64,000 nucleotides of DNA from Clostridiaceae bacterium (GTDB taxonomy: Bacteria > Bacillota > Clostridia > Clostridiales > Clostridiaceae): positions 310,001 through 374,000 of the forward strand of contig CABIZX010000002.1 in NCBI GenBank assembly GCA_902363375.1. The letters run 5' to 3'. Of the stretch, positions 44,238 through 52,785 are shown in pieces; the first letter of the stretch is position 1, and each line of letters starts with the position of its first letter. The notes beneath the pieces are model-generated. The model saw only the letters and a list, made by a program, of their open reading frames with translations. It was not told the origin of the DNA and did not search any database. The position numbers and the translations under genes are program-made.

Positions 44238-44387
44238 TTAAAAATGGCTACTTACTTCTTCTCTCTCTATTCTTTTTATATCTTTTAATCTTAGATGAGT
44301 TTCATCCATAATTTTATCGTAGGATTCACCATCTATAAGCATTTGCTTAGCTTGTTCACGTAGAGCAACATTATCTTCTAATTTCAT
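44238..44387 (-). CDS. 49-residue small protein, unknown
   Basis: The frame begins MKLEDNVALREQAKQMLIDG and ends in EREEVSSHF. A near-perfect TAAGGAGG lies 8 nt before the ATG, one of the best sites in the window. The sequence is charged and helical, with helix-turn-helix-like spacing (REQAKQMLIDGESYDKIMDETHLRLKDI in parts), similar in feel to the small DNA-binding or Spo0E-like antidote proteins of clostridia. The Spo0E signature SQxLD is absent. It lies between the LysR terminator and the TPP operon promoter, transcribed away from both. No function is assigned. Confidence 0.68.
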   Translation of the reverse strand: MKLEDNVALREQAKQMLIDGESYDKIMDETHLRLKDIKRIEREEVSSHF

Positions 44388-44493
44388 AAAAATAGCCTCC
44401 TTAAGTAGTTTGAGTTTAACTCTATTTTGTGATTAATATAAAAATCTATTCATTTATATTAATTTCAAATAAGTAATATATTGAATGGCATAG

Positions 44494-44522
44494 TTGAATT
44501 TGTAAATTTATAATGATATAAT
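44494..44522 (+). promoter_or_regulatory. Promoter of the thiazole operon
   Basis: TTGAAT, exactly 17 nt, TATAAT, ending 16 bases before the TPP aptamer. Confidence 0.75.
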
Positions 44523-44537
44523 AAGTTAAACTCAATA

Positions 44538-44619
44538 TAGCTAGGGGTGCCAATTGGCTGAGAAGGAAAATCCTAACTCTAAGAACCTGATATGGTTAGT
44601 ACCATCGGAGGGAAGCAAG
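44538..44619 (+). promoter_or_regulatory. TPP riboswitch
   Basis: The conserved thi-box is present in order: TAGGGGTGCC, GGCTGAGA, AAGAACCTGATATGGTTAGTACC and CGGAGGGAAGCA. It precedes thiS and should turn the operon off when thiamine pyrophosphate is plentiful. Downstream, ATAAGTC/GACTTAT and TTTAGTATTAATA/TATTAATACTAAA can fold as alternative structures before the terminator at 44732. Confidence 0.97.
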
Positions 44620-44731
44620 TTAATAAGTCATATTAACATAAAAATTTAGTATTAATAAATTAAAGAGTCTATTAATACTAAATATAAGGACTTATGGAAT
44701 AATGAAATTAAAACGAGATTATGTGGATTTC

Positions 44732-44763
44732 TAACACCTAGCATTAAGTTAGGTGTTTTTTTA
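44732..44763 (+). terminator. Riboswitch-controlled terminator
   Basis: AACACCTA and TTAGGTGTT around a short loop with seven T, 113 bases after the aptamer and 49 before thiS. Confidence 0.88.
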
Positions 44764-44811
44764 TTGTAAAAATACTCTAACTTGACTATGAAGATGAAAG
44801 GAGGATTAAAA

Positions 44812-45006
44812 ATGAAGGTTAATGGAAAGAAGATGGATATGGAGGATATAACGACTTTAAGTAGTTTACTAAGTAAATTAGGGGTTAATGAAAATAAAGT
44901 CGTTGTTGAACTAAATAAAGAAATAATAAATAAAGAAAAATATTCAAAAATAAATTTACAAGAAGATGATGTTATAGAGGTTATATCTTTTGTTGGAGGA
45001 GGCTAA
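44812..45006 (+). CDS. thiS: Sulfur carrier protein ThiS
   Basis: 64 residues from the ATG 7 nt after AAAGGAGG; a longer frame from 44782 lacks a ribosome site. The beta-grasp pattern MKVNGKKMDMEDITTLSSLL and a C-terminal Gly-Gly (FVGGG) identify the ubiquitin-like sulfur carrier. ThiF adenylates its C-terminus and ThiG uses the thiocarboxylate to form the thiazole ring. It is first in the five-gene thiazole operon. Confidence 0.93.
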   Translation: MKVNGKKMDMEDITTLSSLLSKLGVNENKVVVELNKEIINKEKYSKINLQEDDVIEVISFVGGG

Positions 45007-45053
45007 TTATAAATTTTAATGAAAAGATATAAAAATCATAGAGTGGTGGGGCA

Positions 45054-45872
45054 GTGAAAGAGAAGATTAAAATTAAAATTAATGAGAATAATGAAGAAGT
45101 TTACAAGGGAGAAACTTGTCTTAAATTAAGAGACAAGCTGAAACCAGATAGTGATGTGATTATATTAAATGGGTTTCCTTTAGAAAAAGATAAGATACTA
45201 GAGGAGGAAGATAGGATTGTCTTTATAAAAAAAGGGCAAATACCTAGTAAGGAAGAGTTACGTGGAGTTATGATGGCGAGACATACACCTGGAGTCTATG
45301 AAAAGGTATCGAAAGCTAGGATAGCCATTGCTGGGGTAGGAGGACTTGGATCTAATATAGCTATATCTCTAGCAAGGTTAGGTGTTGGATTCATTAAAAT
45401 AATAGATTTTGATGTGGTAGAGCCATCTAATTTAAATAGGCAACAATATTTGATAAAAGATATAGGAGAATATAAAGTTAAGGCCTTAAAGAATCAGCTA
45501 TTAGAAATAAATCCATTTATATGTATAGATGAAAAAGTTGAAAAAATAGAAAAAGCGAATATAAAAGAACTCTTTCATGATGTAAATATCATCATAGAGG
45601 CCTTTGATAATGCGAGCTATAAAGCAATGCTTAGTAATGAAGTATTAACTACAATGGAAGATAAAATTCTAATAGCATCCTCGGGGATGGCTGGATTTTA
45701 TTCATCAAATGATATAAAAACTAGAAGAATAAATAGTAGATTTTATATCTGTGGTGACGGAGTAAATGAGGCTAAAGAAGGATGTGGACTTATGGCACCC
45801 AGAGTAGCTATATGTGCAAATCATATGGCAAATATGGCTCTTAGAATTATATTGGGAGAAGGAGAAAGTTAA
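45054..45872 (+). CDS. thiF: ThiF adenylyltransferase with ThiS-like N-terminal domain
   Basis: 272 residues starting at GTG behind GGTGGGG. Residues 1-60 resemble ThiS in strand pattern ([21 protein letters not shown]) but end in FIKKG, without the terminal Gly-Gly. The E1-like domain from about 85 has the nucleotide-binding GVGGLGSN and the catalytic region [14 protein letters not shown] pair of cysteines lies near CGDG and EGCG. It adenylates ThiS. The fused domain cannot be a carrier itself and may dock partner proteins. The stop is one base before the thiG ATG. Confidence 0.9.
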   Translation: MKEKIKIKINENNEEVYKGETCLKLRDKLKPDSDVIILNGFPLEKDKILEEEDRIVFIKKGQIPSKEELRGVMMARHTPGVYEKVSKARIAIAGVGGLGSNIAISLARLGVGFIKIIDFDVVEPSNLNRQQYLIKDIGEYKVKALKNQLLEINPFICIDEKVEKIEKANIKELFHDVNIIIEAFDNASYKAMLSNEVLTTMEDKILIASSGMAGFYSSNDIKTRRINSRFYICGDGVNEAKEGCGLMAPRVAICANHMANMALRIILGEGES

Positions 45873-45873
45873 A

Positions 45874-46644
45874 ATGGAAGATATATTAAAAATAGGTGGA
45901 GTAGAATTAAAAAATAGATTGTTTGTAGGAACAGGCAAGTATCCATCTAATAAGCTTATAAAAGAAGTCTTAAGTGAAAGTAAGGCTCAAGTTATTACCT
46001 TAGCTCTAAGAAGAGTGGATTTAGATAATAAAGAAGACGATATTTTATCTAATATACCTAAGGATGTTATTTTATTACCTAATACCTCAGGAGCAACTAA
46101 TGCAGAAGAAGCAGTTAGAATTGCAAGAATAGCTAAGGCTATGGGATGTGGTAATTGGATCAAAATCGAAGTTATATCAGATTCGAAGTACCTACTTCCA
46201 GATAATGAGGAAACTATAAGAGCTACAGAGATATTAGCAAAGGAAGGATTTACAGTACTTCCATATATGTGTCCGGATTTATATGCAGGTAGAAGGTTAA
46301 TAGAAGCAGGAGCAGCAGCAGTAATGCCTTTGGGAGCACCTATAGGAAGCAATAGAGGAATAAGAACTAAGGAGCTTATCGAAATTATGATAGATGAATT
46401 AGATATTCCAATTATAGTTGATGCTGGAATAGGAAAGCCATCACAGGCTATGGAAGCTATGGAGATGGGAGCCTCAGCATGCCTTGTTAATACTGCTATA
46501 GCATCTTCAAAAAGTCCAGCGAATATGGCAAGAGCCTTTAGTATGGCAGTAGAAGGAGGACGACTTGCATATTTATCTAAATTTGGAGCGGTTTCTAGAA
46601 GTGGTAATGCATCCTCACCATTGACTGGATTTCTAGGAGAGTAA
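45874..46644 (+). CDS. thiG: Thiazole synthase ThiG
   Basis: 256 residues from ATG 45874, just after AAGGAGAAAGTTAA; a frame opening at 45814 is inside thiF and has no ribosome site. Beta/alpha barrel motifs: [50 protein letters not shown] (Lys for DXP Schiff base), [13 protein letters not shown] and [23 protein letters not shown]. It joins deoxyxylulose phosphate, ThiS-borne sulfur and dehydroglycine into the thiazole. Length is standard. Confidence 0.96.
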   Translation: MEDILKIGGVELKNRLFVGTGKYPSNKLIKEVLSESKAQVITLALRRVDLDNKEDDILSNIPKDVILLPNTSGATNAEEAVRIARIAKAMGCGNWIKIEVISDSKYLLPDNEETIRATEILAKEGFTVLPYMCPDLYAGRRLIEAGAAAVMPLGAPIGSNRGIRTKELIEIMIDELDIPIIVDAGIGKPSQAMEAMEMGASACLVNTAIASSKSPANMARAFSMAVEGGRLAYLSKFGAVSRSGNASSPLTGFLGE

Positions 46645-46729
46645 AAAACTATTGCATCAATTAATGGTTTACGATGCATAGGATAATTATTTCTTGCGTA
46701 GCAAAAGTGAAGGTTGAGGAGATGAAAAA

Positions 46730-47833
46730 ATGAGTTTTTATAATACTATAGAAAAGTTTAGAGATTTTGACTTTAGAGAATATTGGAGTAGGGTAAAAGT
46801 TGAAGATGTATTAAGAAGTATTAATGAAAGAAATCCAAGTTATGAAGATCTGCTTAATTTGTTATCACCAGCAGCAGAAGCAGCCTTAGAAGAGATGGCA
46901 GTAAAGGCAAGAGAATTGTCTTTAAGGCATTTTGGAAGAACTATTTTATTATATACTCCAATCTATATAGCAAATTATTGTGTAAATAAATGCTCATATT
47001 GTGGATATAATCTCGAAAATTCTATAAGTAGAAAGAAATTAACTTTAGAAGAAATAAGATTAGAATCAGAAGCAGTAGCAAAGCAGGGATTTAAACACAT
47101 TATTTTGTTAACTGGAGAAAGTCAGATTCATTCACCAACTAGCTATATAGTTGATGCTATAAAAGTAATGAGAGAGTATTTTCCTTCTATAACTTTAGAG
47201 GTACAACCTCTAAGTGAAGATGACTATAGAAAAGCTGTAGAGGCAGGAGCAGAAGGACTTACAGTATATCAAGAAACCTATGATGAAGATATATATGATA
47301 AAGTTCATTTAGCAGGACCTAAAAAGAATTATAAATTTAGACTTGATACTCCAGAAAGAGGAGCAAGGGCTGGAATGAGAAGTATAAGCATAGGAGCACT
47401 ACTTGGATTAGGAGATTTTAGAAAGGATGCCTTTTTTACAGCGTTACATGGTGAATATATTAGAAAGAAATATCCTCATGTAGAAGTAACTTATTCACCA
47501 CCAAGGATAAGGCCTTGTGAAGGTGGGCTAAAGGAATTAAACCCAGTACCAGATAAAAAAATGGTACAAGTAATGTTAGCCTATAAAATTTTTGCTCAGC
47601 AAAGTGGAATAAATATCTCCACAAGAGAAGACCATGACATGAGAAAAAATTTAATTCCTTTAGGAATTACTAAGATGAGTGCAGGAGTTTCTACAGAAGT
47701 TGGTGGACATGCGCTACAATCTAAGGGAACCTCTCAATTTTCTATAAATGATGAAGGTACAGTTGAAGAAATAAAGGAAATGATAATAGATGCAGGGTTT
47801 CAACCAATATTTAAGGATTGGGAAAGAATTTGA
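46730..47833 (+). CDS. thiH: 2-iminoacetate synthase ThiH (radical SAM)
   Basis: 367 residues. The radical SAM cluster motif is C84-x3-C88-x2-C91 (YCVNKCSYCGYN). The gene follows thiG by 85 bases with GAGGAG before the ATG. ThiH cleaves tyrosine to dehydroglycine (2-iminoacetate), the anaerobic counterpart of ThiO, which fits an oxygen-sensitive organism. Late motifs EVTYSPPRIRP and MSAGVSTEVGGH are typical. The last bases overlap the next gene. Confidence 0.95.
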   Translation: MSFYNTIEKFRDFDFREYWSRVKVEDVLRSINERNPSYEDLLNLLSPAAEAALEEMAVKARELSLRHFGRTILLYTPIYIANYCVNKCSYCGYNLENSISRKKLTLEEIRLESEAVAKQGFKHIILLTGESQIHSPTSYIVDAIKVMREYFPSITLEVQPLSEDDYRKAVEAGAEGLTVYQETYDEDIYDKVHLAGPKKNYKFRLDTPERGARAGMRSISIGALLGLGDFRKDAFFTALHGEYIRKKYPHVEVTYSPPRIRPCEGGLKELNPVPDKKMVQVMLAYKIFAQQSGINISTREDHDMRKNLIPLGITKMSAGVSTEVGGHALQSKGTSQFSINDEGTVEEIKEMIIDAGFQPIFKDWERI

Positions 47834-48408
47834 TTTACTTAATAACTAATAGACACCTAGTTAGTGAAGAGAAATATTTTAAAACCCTGCATGATGCTTC
47901 TTTAGCCGGTGTAGATAAAATAATATTGAGAGAAAAAGATTTAAGTGATGAAGAGTTAGAAAAACTTTATTATAAAGTAAAAGCTTTAGTAAGTAAAAAT
48001 ACGGAGATAATAATAAATTCTAATATGAAAATCTTTGAAAAAGTAAATGAGAAAACTGTACAACTATCTTTTAAGGATTTTATGAACTTTGATAATCTAA
48101 GAAAAGCTAAAGTAGGAGTTTCTGTACATTCTATAGAAGAGGGTATAAAGGCAAATGAAAAAGGCTGTGACTATTTATTAGCATCACATATATTCCCTAC
48201 GAAATGTAAGGAGGGATTAGAACCTAAAGGAGTGGAATTTATTCAGGAATTAAAAAAAACAGTTACTTGCCCCGTTATAGCATTAGGTGGAATTTCAACA
48301 GAGAATGTTTCAAAGGTTTTAAAAGCAGGAGCTGATGGAGTAGCATTAATGTCTACATTTTTTTATTGTGAAGACGTATATGACTTAGTTAGAAATTTAA
48401 AATTTTAA
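47830..48408 (+). CDS. tenI: Thiazole tautomerase TenI
   Basis: 192 residues from TTG 47830, overlapping the thiH stop (TTGA). The fold is that of ThiE, but ThiE catalytic parts are changed. QLREK reads ILREK, and the GPIFPTxTK block reads SHIFPTKCKEGLEPKG, matching TenI (GHVFETDCKKGLEGRG in the B. subtilis protein). The catalytic His of TenI is kept as His120, and VGVSVHSIEEGIKANEKG matches its IGRSVHSLEE region. TenI aromatises the ThiG product to the thiazole carboxylate. A TTG further up (47818) is too near its ribosome site. Confidence 0.85.
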   Translation: MIYLITNRHLVSEEKYFKTLHDASLAGVDKIILREKDLSDEELEKLYYKVKALVSKNTEIIINSNMKIFEKVNEKTVQLSFKDFMNFDNLRKAKVGVSVHSIEEGIKANEKGCDYLLASHIFPTKCKEGLEPKGVEFIQELKKTVTCPVIALGGISTENVSKVLKAGADGVALMSTFFYCEDVYDLVRNLKF

Positions 48409-48678
48409 AAGGTCATATATTCCAGATTTTAAACAGTTATTATATAACTATTTTTAAATAATAAAAATTATCCATTGCAAACACTTATTCTATTATAGTA
48501 CTATTATATAAAGAAACCTATTTAGGTATATTTTATTAAATAGATTTCATTAGAATAATTAGTAATATGAAAAATACAGTTTAAGTTTATAATGTAGATT
48601 CAATATGAGAATTTAAAGAAAATAGAATATATAAAACTTAAAGTTGAAGAATACTAATAGAAGATGGAGGTAATGGAT

Positions 48679-49509
48679 ATGTTAAATATAGGATGTCATT
48701 TATCTACAACTAAAGGATTTGAGAATATGGGAAAGGAAGCACTTTCAATTGGTGCTAACACTTTTCAATTCTTCACTAGAAATCCTAGAGGTGGAAAAGC
48801 AAAGGATATAGATGAAAAAGATGTAGAGGCTCTTTTAAATATAATGAAGGAAAATGAGTTTGCTACGATACTAGCTCATGCTCCTTATACCTTAAATGCA
48901 TGCTCAGCAGATGAAAATACTAGAAAGTTTGCATTAGAAATGCTGGCAGATGATTTAGTTAGAATGGAGTATTTACCTAATAGCTTATATAATTTTCATC
49001 CAGGTAGCCATGTTAAACAAGGGGTAGAGGTAGGAATTAATTATATTGTAGAAATGCTTAATAAAGTTCTTAAGCCAGAACAAACAACTACTGTATTACT
49101 AGAAACTATGGCTGGAAAGGGTACAGAGGTTGGAAGAAGTTTTGAAGAAATCGCTGAAATTATAAATAGAGTAGAATTAAAGGATCATATGGGAGTATGT
49201 CTTGATACTTGCCACGTATATGATGCTGGATATGATATAGTTAATAATTTAGATGAAGTTTTAGAGGATTTTGATAGAATAATAGGTTTAGACAGATTAA
49301 AGGCAATTCATTTAAATGACAGTAAAAATCCTTTTAAAAGTCATAAGGATAGACATGAAAAAATTGGAGAAGGTTCTTTAGGAATTGAAGCTATTACAAA
49401 AATTATTAACCATCCTAAATTGCGTCATCTACCATTTTTCCTTGAAACACCAAATGAACTTGATGGATATGCAAGAGAAATAGAATTGTTACGAGGAAAG
49501 TTTAATTAA
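48679..49509 (+). CDS. nfo: Endonuclease IV
   Basis: 276 residues from ATG 48679, 7 nt after GGAGGT; ATG codons at 48664 and 48673 lie on or too near that site. AP endonuclease 2 barrel motifs: [105 protein letters not shown] and FFLETPNE. The zinc-binding His, Asp and Glu residues are all visible. It cuts DNA at abasic sites during base excision repair. The 270 bases upstream contain no recognised feature. Confidence 0.96.
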   Translation: MLNIGCHLSTTKGFENMGKEALSIGANTFQFFTRNPRGGKAKDIDEKDVEALLNIMKENEFATILAHAPYTLNACSADENTRKFALEMLADDLVRMEYLPNSLYNFHPGSHVKQGVEVGINYIVEMLNKVLKPEQTTTVLLETMAGKGTEVGRSFEEIAEIINRVELKDHMGVCLDTCHVYDAGYDIVNNLDEVLEDFDRIIGLDRLKAIHLNDSKNPFKSHKDRHEKIGEGSLGIEAITKIINHPKLRHLPFFLETPNELDGYAREIELLRGKFN

Positions 49510-49551
49510 CTAAATAGTAATACTACAAATTAATAGACTAAGATTTAAATT

Positions 49552-49597
49552 AATGTTGAACTTATACTTTTAAAAGTTTAAGTTCAACATTTTATTT
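49552..49597. terminator. Bidirectional terminator
   Basis: AATGTTGAACTTA and TAAGTTCAACATT with T/A tracts on both sides; its right end reaches the stop of the convergent exonuclease gene. Confidence 0.82.
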
Positions 49598-50407
49598 AGG
49601 TGTTTTATCTTTGATAACTACAAATTGTTTTGTTCTACCCATGGTATAGGCGAGGCTGAGCATTGATTTTTCTTCTTTAGTCAAATTTCTTTTGTACATC
49701 TTTTTAAATTGGCTGAATACTGCGTTCATATCAACAACTTCTTTAGAAGAGGAAGTATTTCGAGAAGATACAGTATAAGATAATGGTTTTATATTTTTAT
49801 TAAAAATCTTTTTAAATACCTCACTGGTATAGTAAGCATCGTTTACTGCATCATGAAACTCACCTTCGACATTTATATCTAAGAGTTCGATTGCGGTTTT
49901 AAGCCCAATTTTTAATCCCTTTTGAATATTAAAGTATTTTGAGGCATGACTTTGCACATCAATATACTTTAGAGGAAGAGAAGCTGTAGATATATTATGA
50001 AATTTTATATTTCTTAAGAGCTCTTTAATATCAACAATGCCCCAAACACAGAGAATAGATTCTTCCTCACCAATAAAATCAATAAATTTATTATAGATAT
50101 CAGGAAAAAGTTCAGAAGAATTTATGTCATCTTCACTTATTTTAGTAAGAGTTTCCACATAAGGATGTAGAATTGTGTGAATAGTTGGCTTAATAAAAAA
50201 ATTAAATGTGGATAACTTTTCAAAATTTTCATTTAACTTTATAGCCCCTATTTGAATAATTTCAAAAGTAAGATGTGAATTTTTCTCTTTTTTTTCACAC
50301 TTAATTTCACTTTCAGGTTTATCGCTACATTCATCCTGTACTTCATTTTGTTCTTTTTTTTCTTCATATTTTTGATTGAATTCTAAATCAAATACTATAT
50401 AGTTCAT
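49592..50407 (-). CDS. DnaQ-like 3'-5' exonuclease
   Basis: 271 residues from ATG 50407 behind GGTGATTTA. DEDDh-type motifs: FDLEFNQ (Asp and Glu), a later ERI/KapD-type EIIQIGAIKLN, VDIKELLRN and EFHDAVNDAYYT (His and Asp). An acidic Lys/Glu insert (about 15-45) follows motif 1 and is unusual. The protein should trim single-stranded DNA or RNA in the cytosol. It lies 13 bases after a DUF434 gene, forming a two-gene unit. The exact substrate cannot be read. Confidence 0.82.
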   Translation of the reverse strand: MNYIVFDLEFNQKYEEKKEQNEVQDECSDKPESEIKCEKKEKNSHLTFEIIQIGAIKLNENFEKLSTFNFFIKPTIHTILHPYVETLTKISEDDINSSELFPDIYNKFIDFIGEEESILCVWGIVDIKELLRNIKFHNISTASLPLKYIDVQSHASKYFNIQKGLKIGLKTAIELLDINVEGEFHDAVNDAYYTSEVFKKIFNKNIKPLSYTVSSRNTSSSKEVVDMNAVFSQFKKMYKRNLTKEEKSMLSLAYTMGRTKQFVVIKDKTPK

Positions 50408-50420
50408 TAAATCACCACTT

Positions 50421-51146
50421 TTAATACATAAAATCAATTATATTAGCATTAGGTATATACCTATTAATTATTTCAGGGCATATATTAATCCATCCCTTAC
50501 AACTATCTATAATAACAGAATCTGTAGTAATTATGTACCCTTTATCTTTTAAAATATGATCAGGGTTTGGAACTACATGTACTGAAACAGGAATATTAGC
50601 CTTATTAAATATTTCCAATATAGCTATTTTTAGATTTATAGAGTTAGATACAGGTTCATCTAAATAGAAAATTGCTTCAGAAACTTTTAGCTGTTTAAGA
50701 GTCAAAGCTAAAAGTTCAATGGCTATTGAAGTCTTATCTATAAGTCGATATGTTCCGCGAAGACCAGCTAAGTCTCTAATACAATTATCTCTACATTTAA
50801 ATAAGGTACCCTTTGAGAGGGCTACTTCCAAGGTTATTATTATATTAAAACCATCTATATAAACTACTTTATTTGTTATGTCATCACTCATATTTTTAAG
50901 TCTATTATTTTTATGAAGAGTTGAGCAGCAACTTCTTTGAAGAGCAGTTCTCTGCCTGTTAGTAAGTTGATAATGGTTTCCTACAAAGGTTGTTGTACTT
51001 TTAATATCGTAACCTCTATCAAGAAGATAGCAAATTTCTGTAGCTGATTTATTAAGTAGATAAAGGCTACTTTTAGAGAAAGATTTTATATCTTCAGGAT
51101 TAAATCCTCTAGTAGTTAATTTGTGATTATTATTCTCGTTATGCAA
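50421..51146 (-). CDS. DUF434 domain protein
   Basis: 241 residues from TTG 51146, six bases after GAGGTG. Conserved blocks include YLLDRGYDIKSTTTFVGNHYQLTNRQRTALQRS in parts, VVYIDGFNIIITLEVALSKGTLFKCRDNCIRDLAGLRGTYR and FYLDEPVSNS. The acidic YIDGFNI and the C-terminal ITTDSVIIDS recall PIN/NYN-type nuclease folds. DUF434 has no settled function. Being next to a DnaQ-like exonuclease suggests nucleic-acid work. Confidence 0.78.
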   Translation of the reverse strand: MHNENNNHKLTTRGFNPEDIKSFSKSSLYLLNKSATEICYLLDRGYDIKSTTTFVGNHYQLTNRQRTALQRSCCSTLHKNNRLKNMSDDITNKVVYIDGFNIIITLEVALSKGTLFKCRDNCIRDLAGLRGTYRLIDKTSIAIELLALTLKQLKVSEAIFYLDEPVSNSINLKIAILEIFNKANIPVSVHVVPNPDHILKDKGYIITTDSVIIDSCKGWINICPEIINRYIPNANIIDFMY

Positions 51147-51191
51147 ATATATCACCTCTTTATAAAGATTTCTATTTAATATTAAGCTTAT

Positions 51192-51238
51192 AAAAAAATA
51201 AGGTATCTTAAGATAAAATTAAAAATCTTAAGATAGCC
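51192..51238 (-). terminator. Intrinsic terminator after the cold-shock gene
   Basis: On the minus strand TATCTTAAGAT and ATCTTAAGATA around a 10-nt loop are followed by CCTTATTTTTTT. Confidence 0.85.
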
Positions 51239-51248
51239 CTATTTAGAA

Positions 51249-51458
51249 TTATAATTTTTGAACATTTATAGCCATAGGGCCCTTAGTTCCATCAGTAATA
51301 TCAAAGGATACACTTTCACCTTCATGCAAATCTTTATTTGTGCCTTTTTCTTTTACTTGTGAATGGTGTACAAATACATCATTACCTTCATTACAGGATA
51401 TGAACCCATAACCCTTTCCTTCATCAAACCATTTAACGATACCAGTTATACTAGACAA
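51249..51458 (-). CDS. Cold-shock protein
   Basis: 69 residues with the CSD fold: GIVKWFDEGKGYGFISCNEGNDVFVHHSQV contains both RNP motifs (KGYGFI, VFVHH), and GPMAINVQ ends the domain. It binds single-stranded RNA or DNA and acts as an RNA chaperone. AAGGAGGAATA precedes the ATG. It is a monocistronic gene with its own terminator. Which csp paralogue this is cannot be told. Confidence 0.95.
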   Translation of the reverse strand: MSSITGIVKWFDEGKGYGFISCNEGNDVFVHHSQVKEKGTNKDLHEGESVSFDITDGTKGPMAINVQKL

Positions 51459-51686
51459 TATTATATTCCTCCTTGAGTATTAAATAATTTTATAATGTAG
51501 TATTTGAAATATTAATGATTTTTACACATAATAATAGTAAATATTAATATATAAAAGATGAATAATCTTATTATTAAAGGGTTATACATTGATGAAAGTT
51601 TAAAATATAAATTAATATAATTATAATGCATATAGTTTGTTTTTAGTGATAATTATATATAGATATATATAGATTGGAGACGCGTT

Positions 51687-52544
51687 ATGGTGAATATAAA
51701 ATACAATAAATCTATTAAAGAATTAGTACAAAGGAGAACTTCTATACGAACTTATGATGATAGAGCTATTAGTGAAGAAACACTTAATAAGCTAAATGAA
51801 TTTATTAAAGAGTTAGAAGGACCATTTAAACCAAAAGTAAGATTTAAAATTATAAATGTGAAAGAAGAGATCAATGGGGGAAAACTTGGTACTTATGGAG
51901 TTATAAAGGGAGCTTCTACGTATATAGGGGCTGCGGTTGAAGTAGGTCCTATGAATTTGGAGGAATTGGGATATGAAATGGAGAGGCTCATACTTTATGC
52001 TACTGATTTAGAATTAGGGACCTGTTGGATTGCAGGTACCTTTAAAAAGAGTGAGTTCAGTAAGTCAATGGACTTGAAGGAAAATGAAGTTTTTGCAGTT
52101 ATCTCTCCTATAGGATATAAGGCAGATAGAAAGAGTATTATAGAAAAGCTTATTAAATTTCAGGGAAGGTCAGGAGGAAGAAAGGATTGGAGTGAACTAT
52201 TTAAATTAAATAACTTTACAACACCTATTCCTATTAATGAAGAACTTGGAAAAATAGAAGAGGCCTTAGAGAATGTGAGGTTAGCACCATCAGCTGTAAA
52301 TAAACAACCATGGAGAATCATAAAAGATAATAATAAGTTCCATTTTTACAAAGAAGAAAAATATAGTAATCATTCTAAAGAAACTGGTGTAGACAATCAT
52401 AGAATAGATATGGGAATAGCTATGTGTCACTTTGATTTAACTTGTAAAGAGCATGGAATAAAGGGAAAATTTATAGATAATAATCCAGAGTTATCATATG
52501 CACCTACAGATTTTAAATATATTATAACTTGGATAAAAGAATAG
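51687..52544 (+). CDS. Nitroreductase-like (TM1586 type) protein
   Basis: 285 residues. RRTSIRTYDDRAISEETL is the FMN-binding start of nitroreductases. A second half repeats the fold with VRLAPSAVNKQPWRIIKD, as in the two-module TM1586 family. A cysteine near GTCWIAGTFKKSEF and a late DMGIAMCHFDLT segment complete it. These proteins bind flavin and reduce nitro groups or quinones; a physiological substrate is not known. The start ATG has GGAGACGCGTT before it. The gene is flanked by non-coding DNA on both sides. Confidence 0.82.
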   Translation: MVNIKYNKSIKELVQRRTSIRTYDDRAISEETLNKLNEFIKELEGPFKPKVRFKIINVKEEINGGKLGTYGVIKGASTYIGAAVEVGPMNLEELGYEMERLILYATDLELGTCWIAGTFKKSEFSKSMDLKENEVFAVISPIGYKADRKSIIEKLIKFQGRSGGRKDWSELFKLNNFTTPIPINEELGKIEEALENVRLAPSAVNKQPWRIIKDNNKFHFYKEEKYSNHSKETGVDNHRIDMGIAMCHFDLTCKEHGIKGKFIDNNPELSYAPTDFKYIITWIKE

Positions 52545-52785
52545 GCTAATGTAATTATGGATGAATAATAAGTGCTAGACACGGTAAAGTATGAATAAAT
52601 GCATGTGTTCGTCATTTTTCTGCAAAAAAGGTGATAATATAACATAAATAGATAATTTATTAATATAATCTTGTAAAAATTAAAATTTTAATAAACAATA
52701 GTGCAAAAATATGATATAATACATAGGGCTACTAGCTATATAGTGTAGCACATAAAATTAATTACAGTTAGAAAAGGAGAAGCCA

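Noticed and set aside
45987..46679. 230-codon open frame antisense to thiG
   Set aside because: Long for AT-rich DNA but it mirrors a strongly conserved gene in codon-complement phase and has no start signal or recognisable motif.
46680..46729. TTGCGTAGCAAAAGTGAAGG as a third copy of the glnS-leader repeat
   Set aside because: Similarity is short and imperfect, enough to mention but not to annotate as a repeat.
47818..47829. TTG 47818 as start of tenI
   Set aside because: AAGGA lies directly against this TTG, leaving no spacing; the TTG at 47830 has proper spacing and overlaps the thiH stop.
52690..52785. Structured leader before phnD
   Set aside because: Only a weak GCTAC/GTGTAGC hairpin near a TATAAT box is seen; no known riboswitch pattern.
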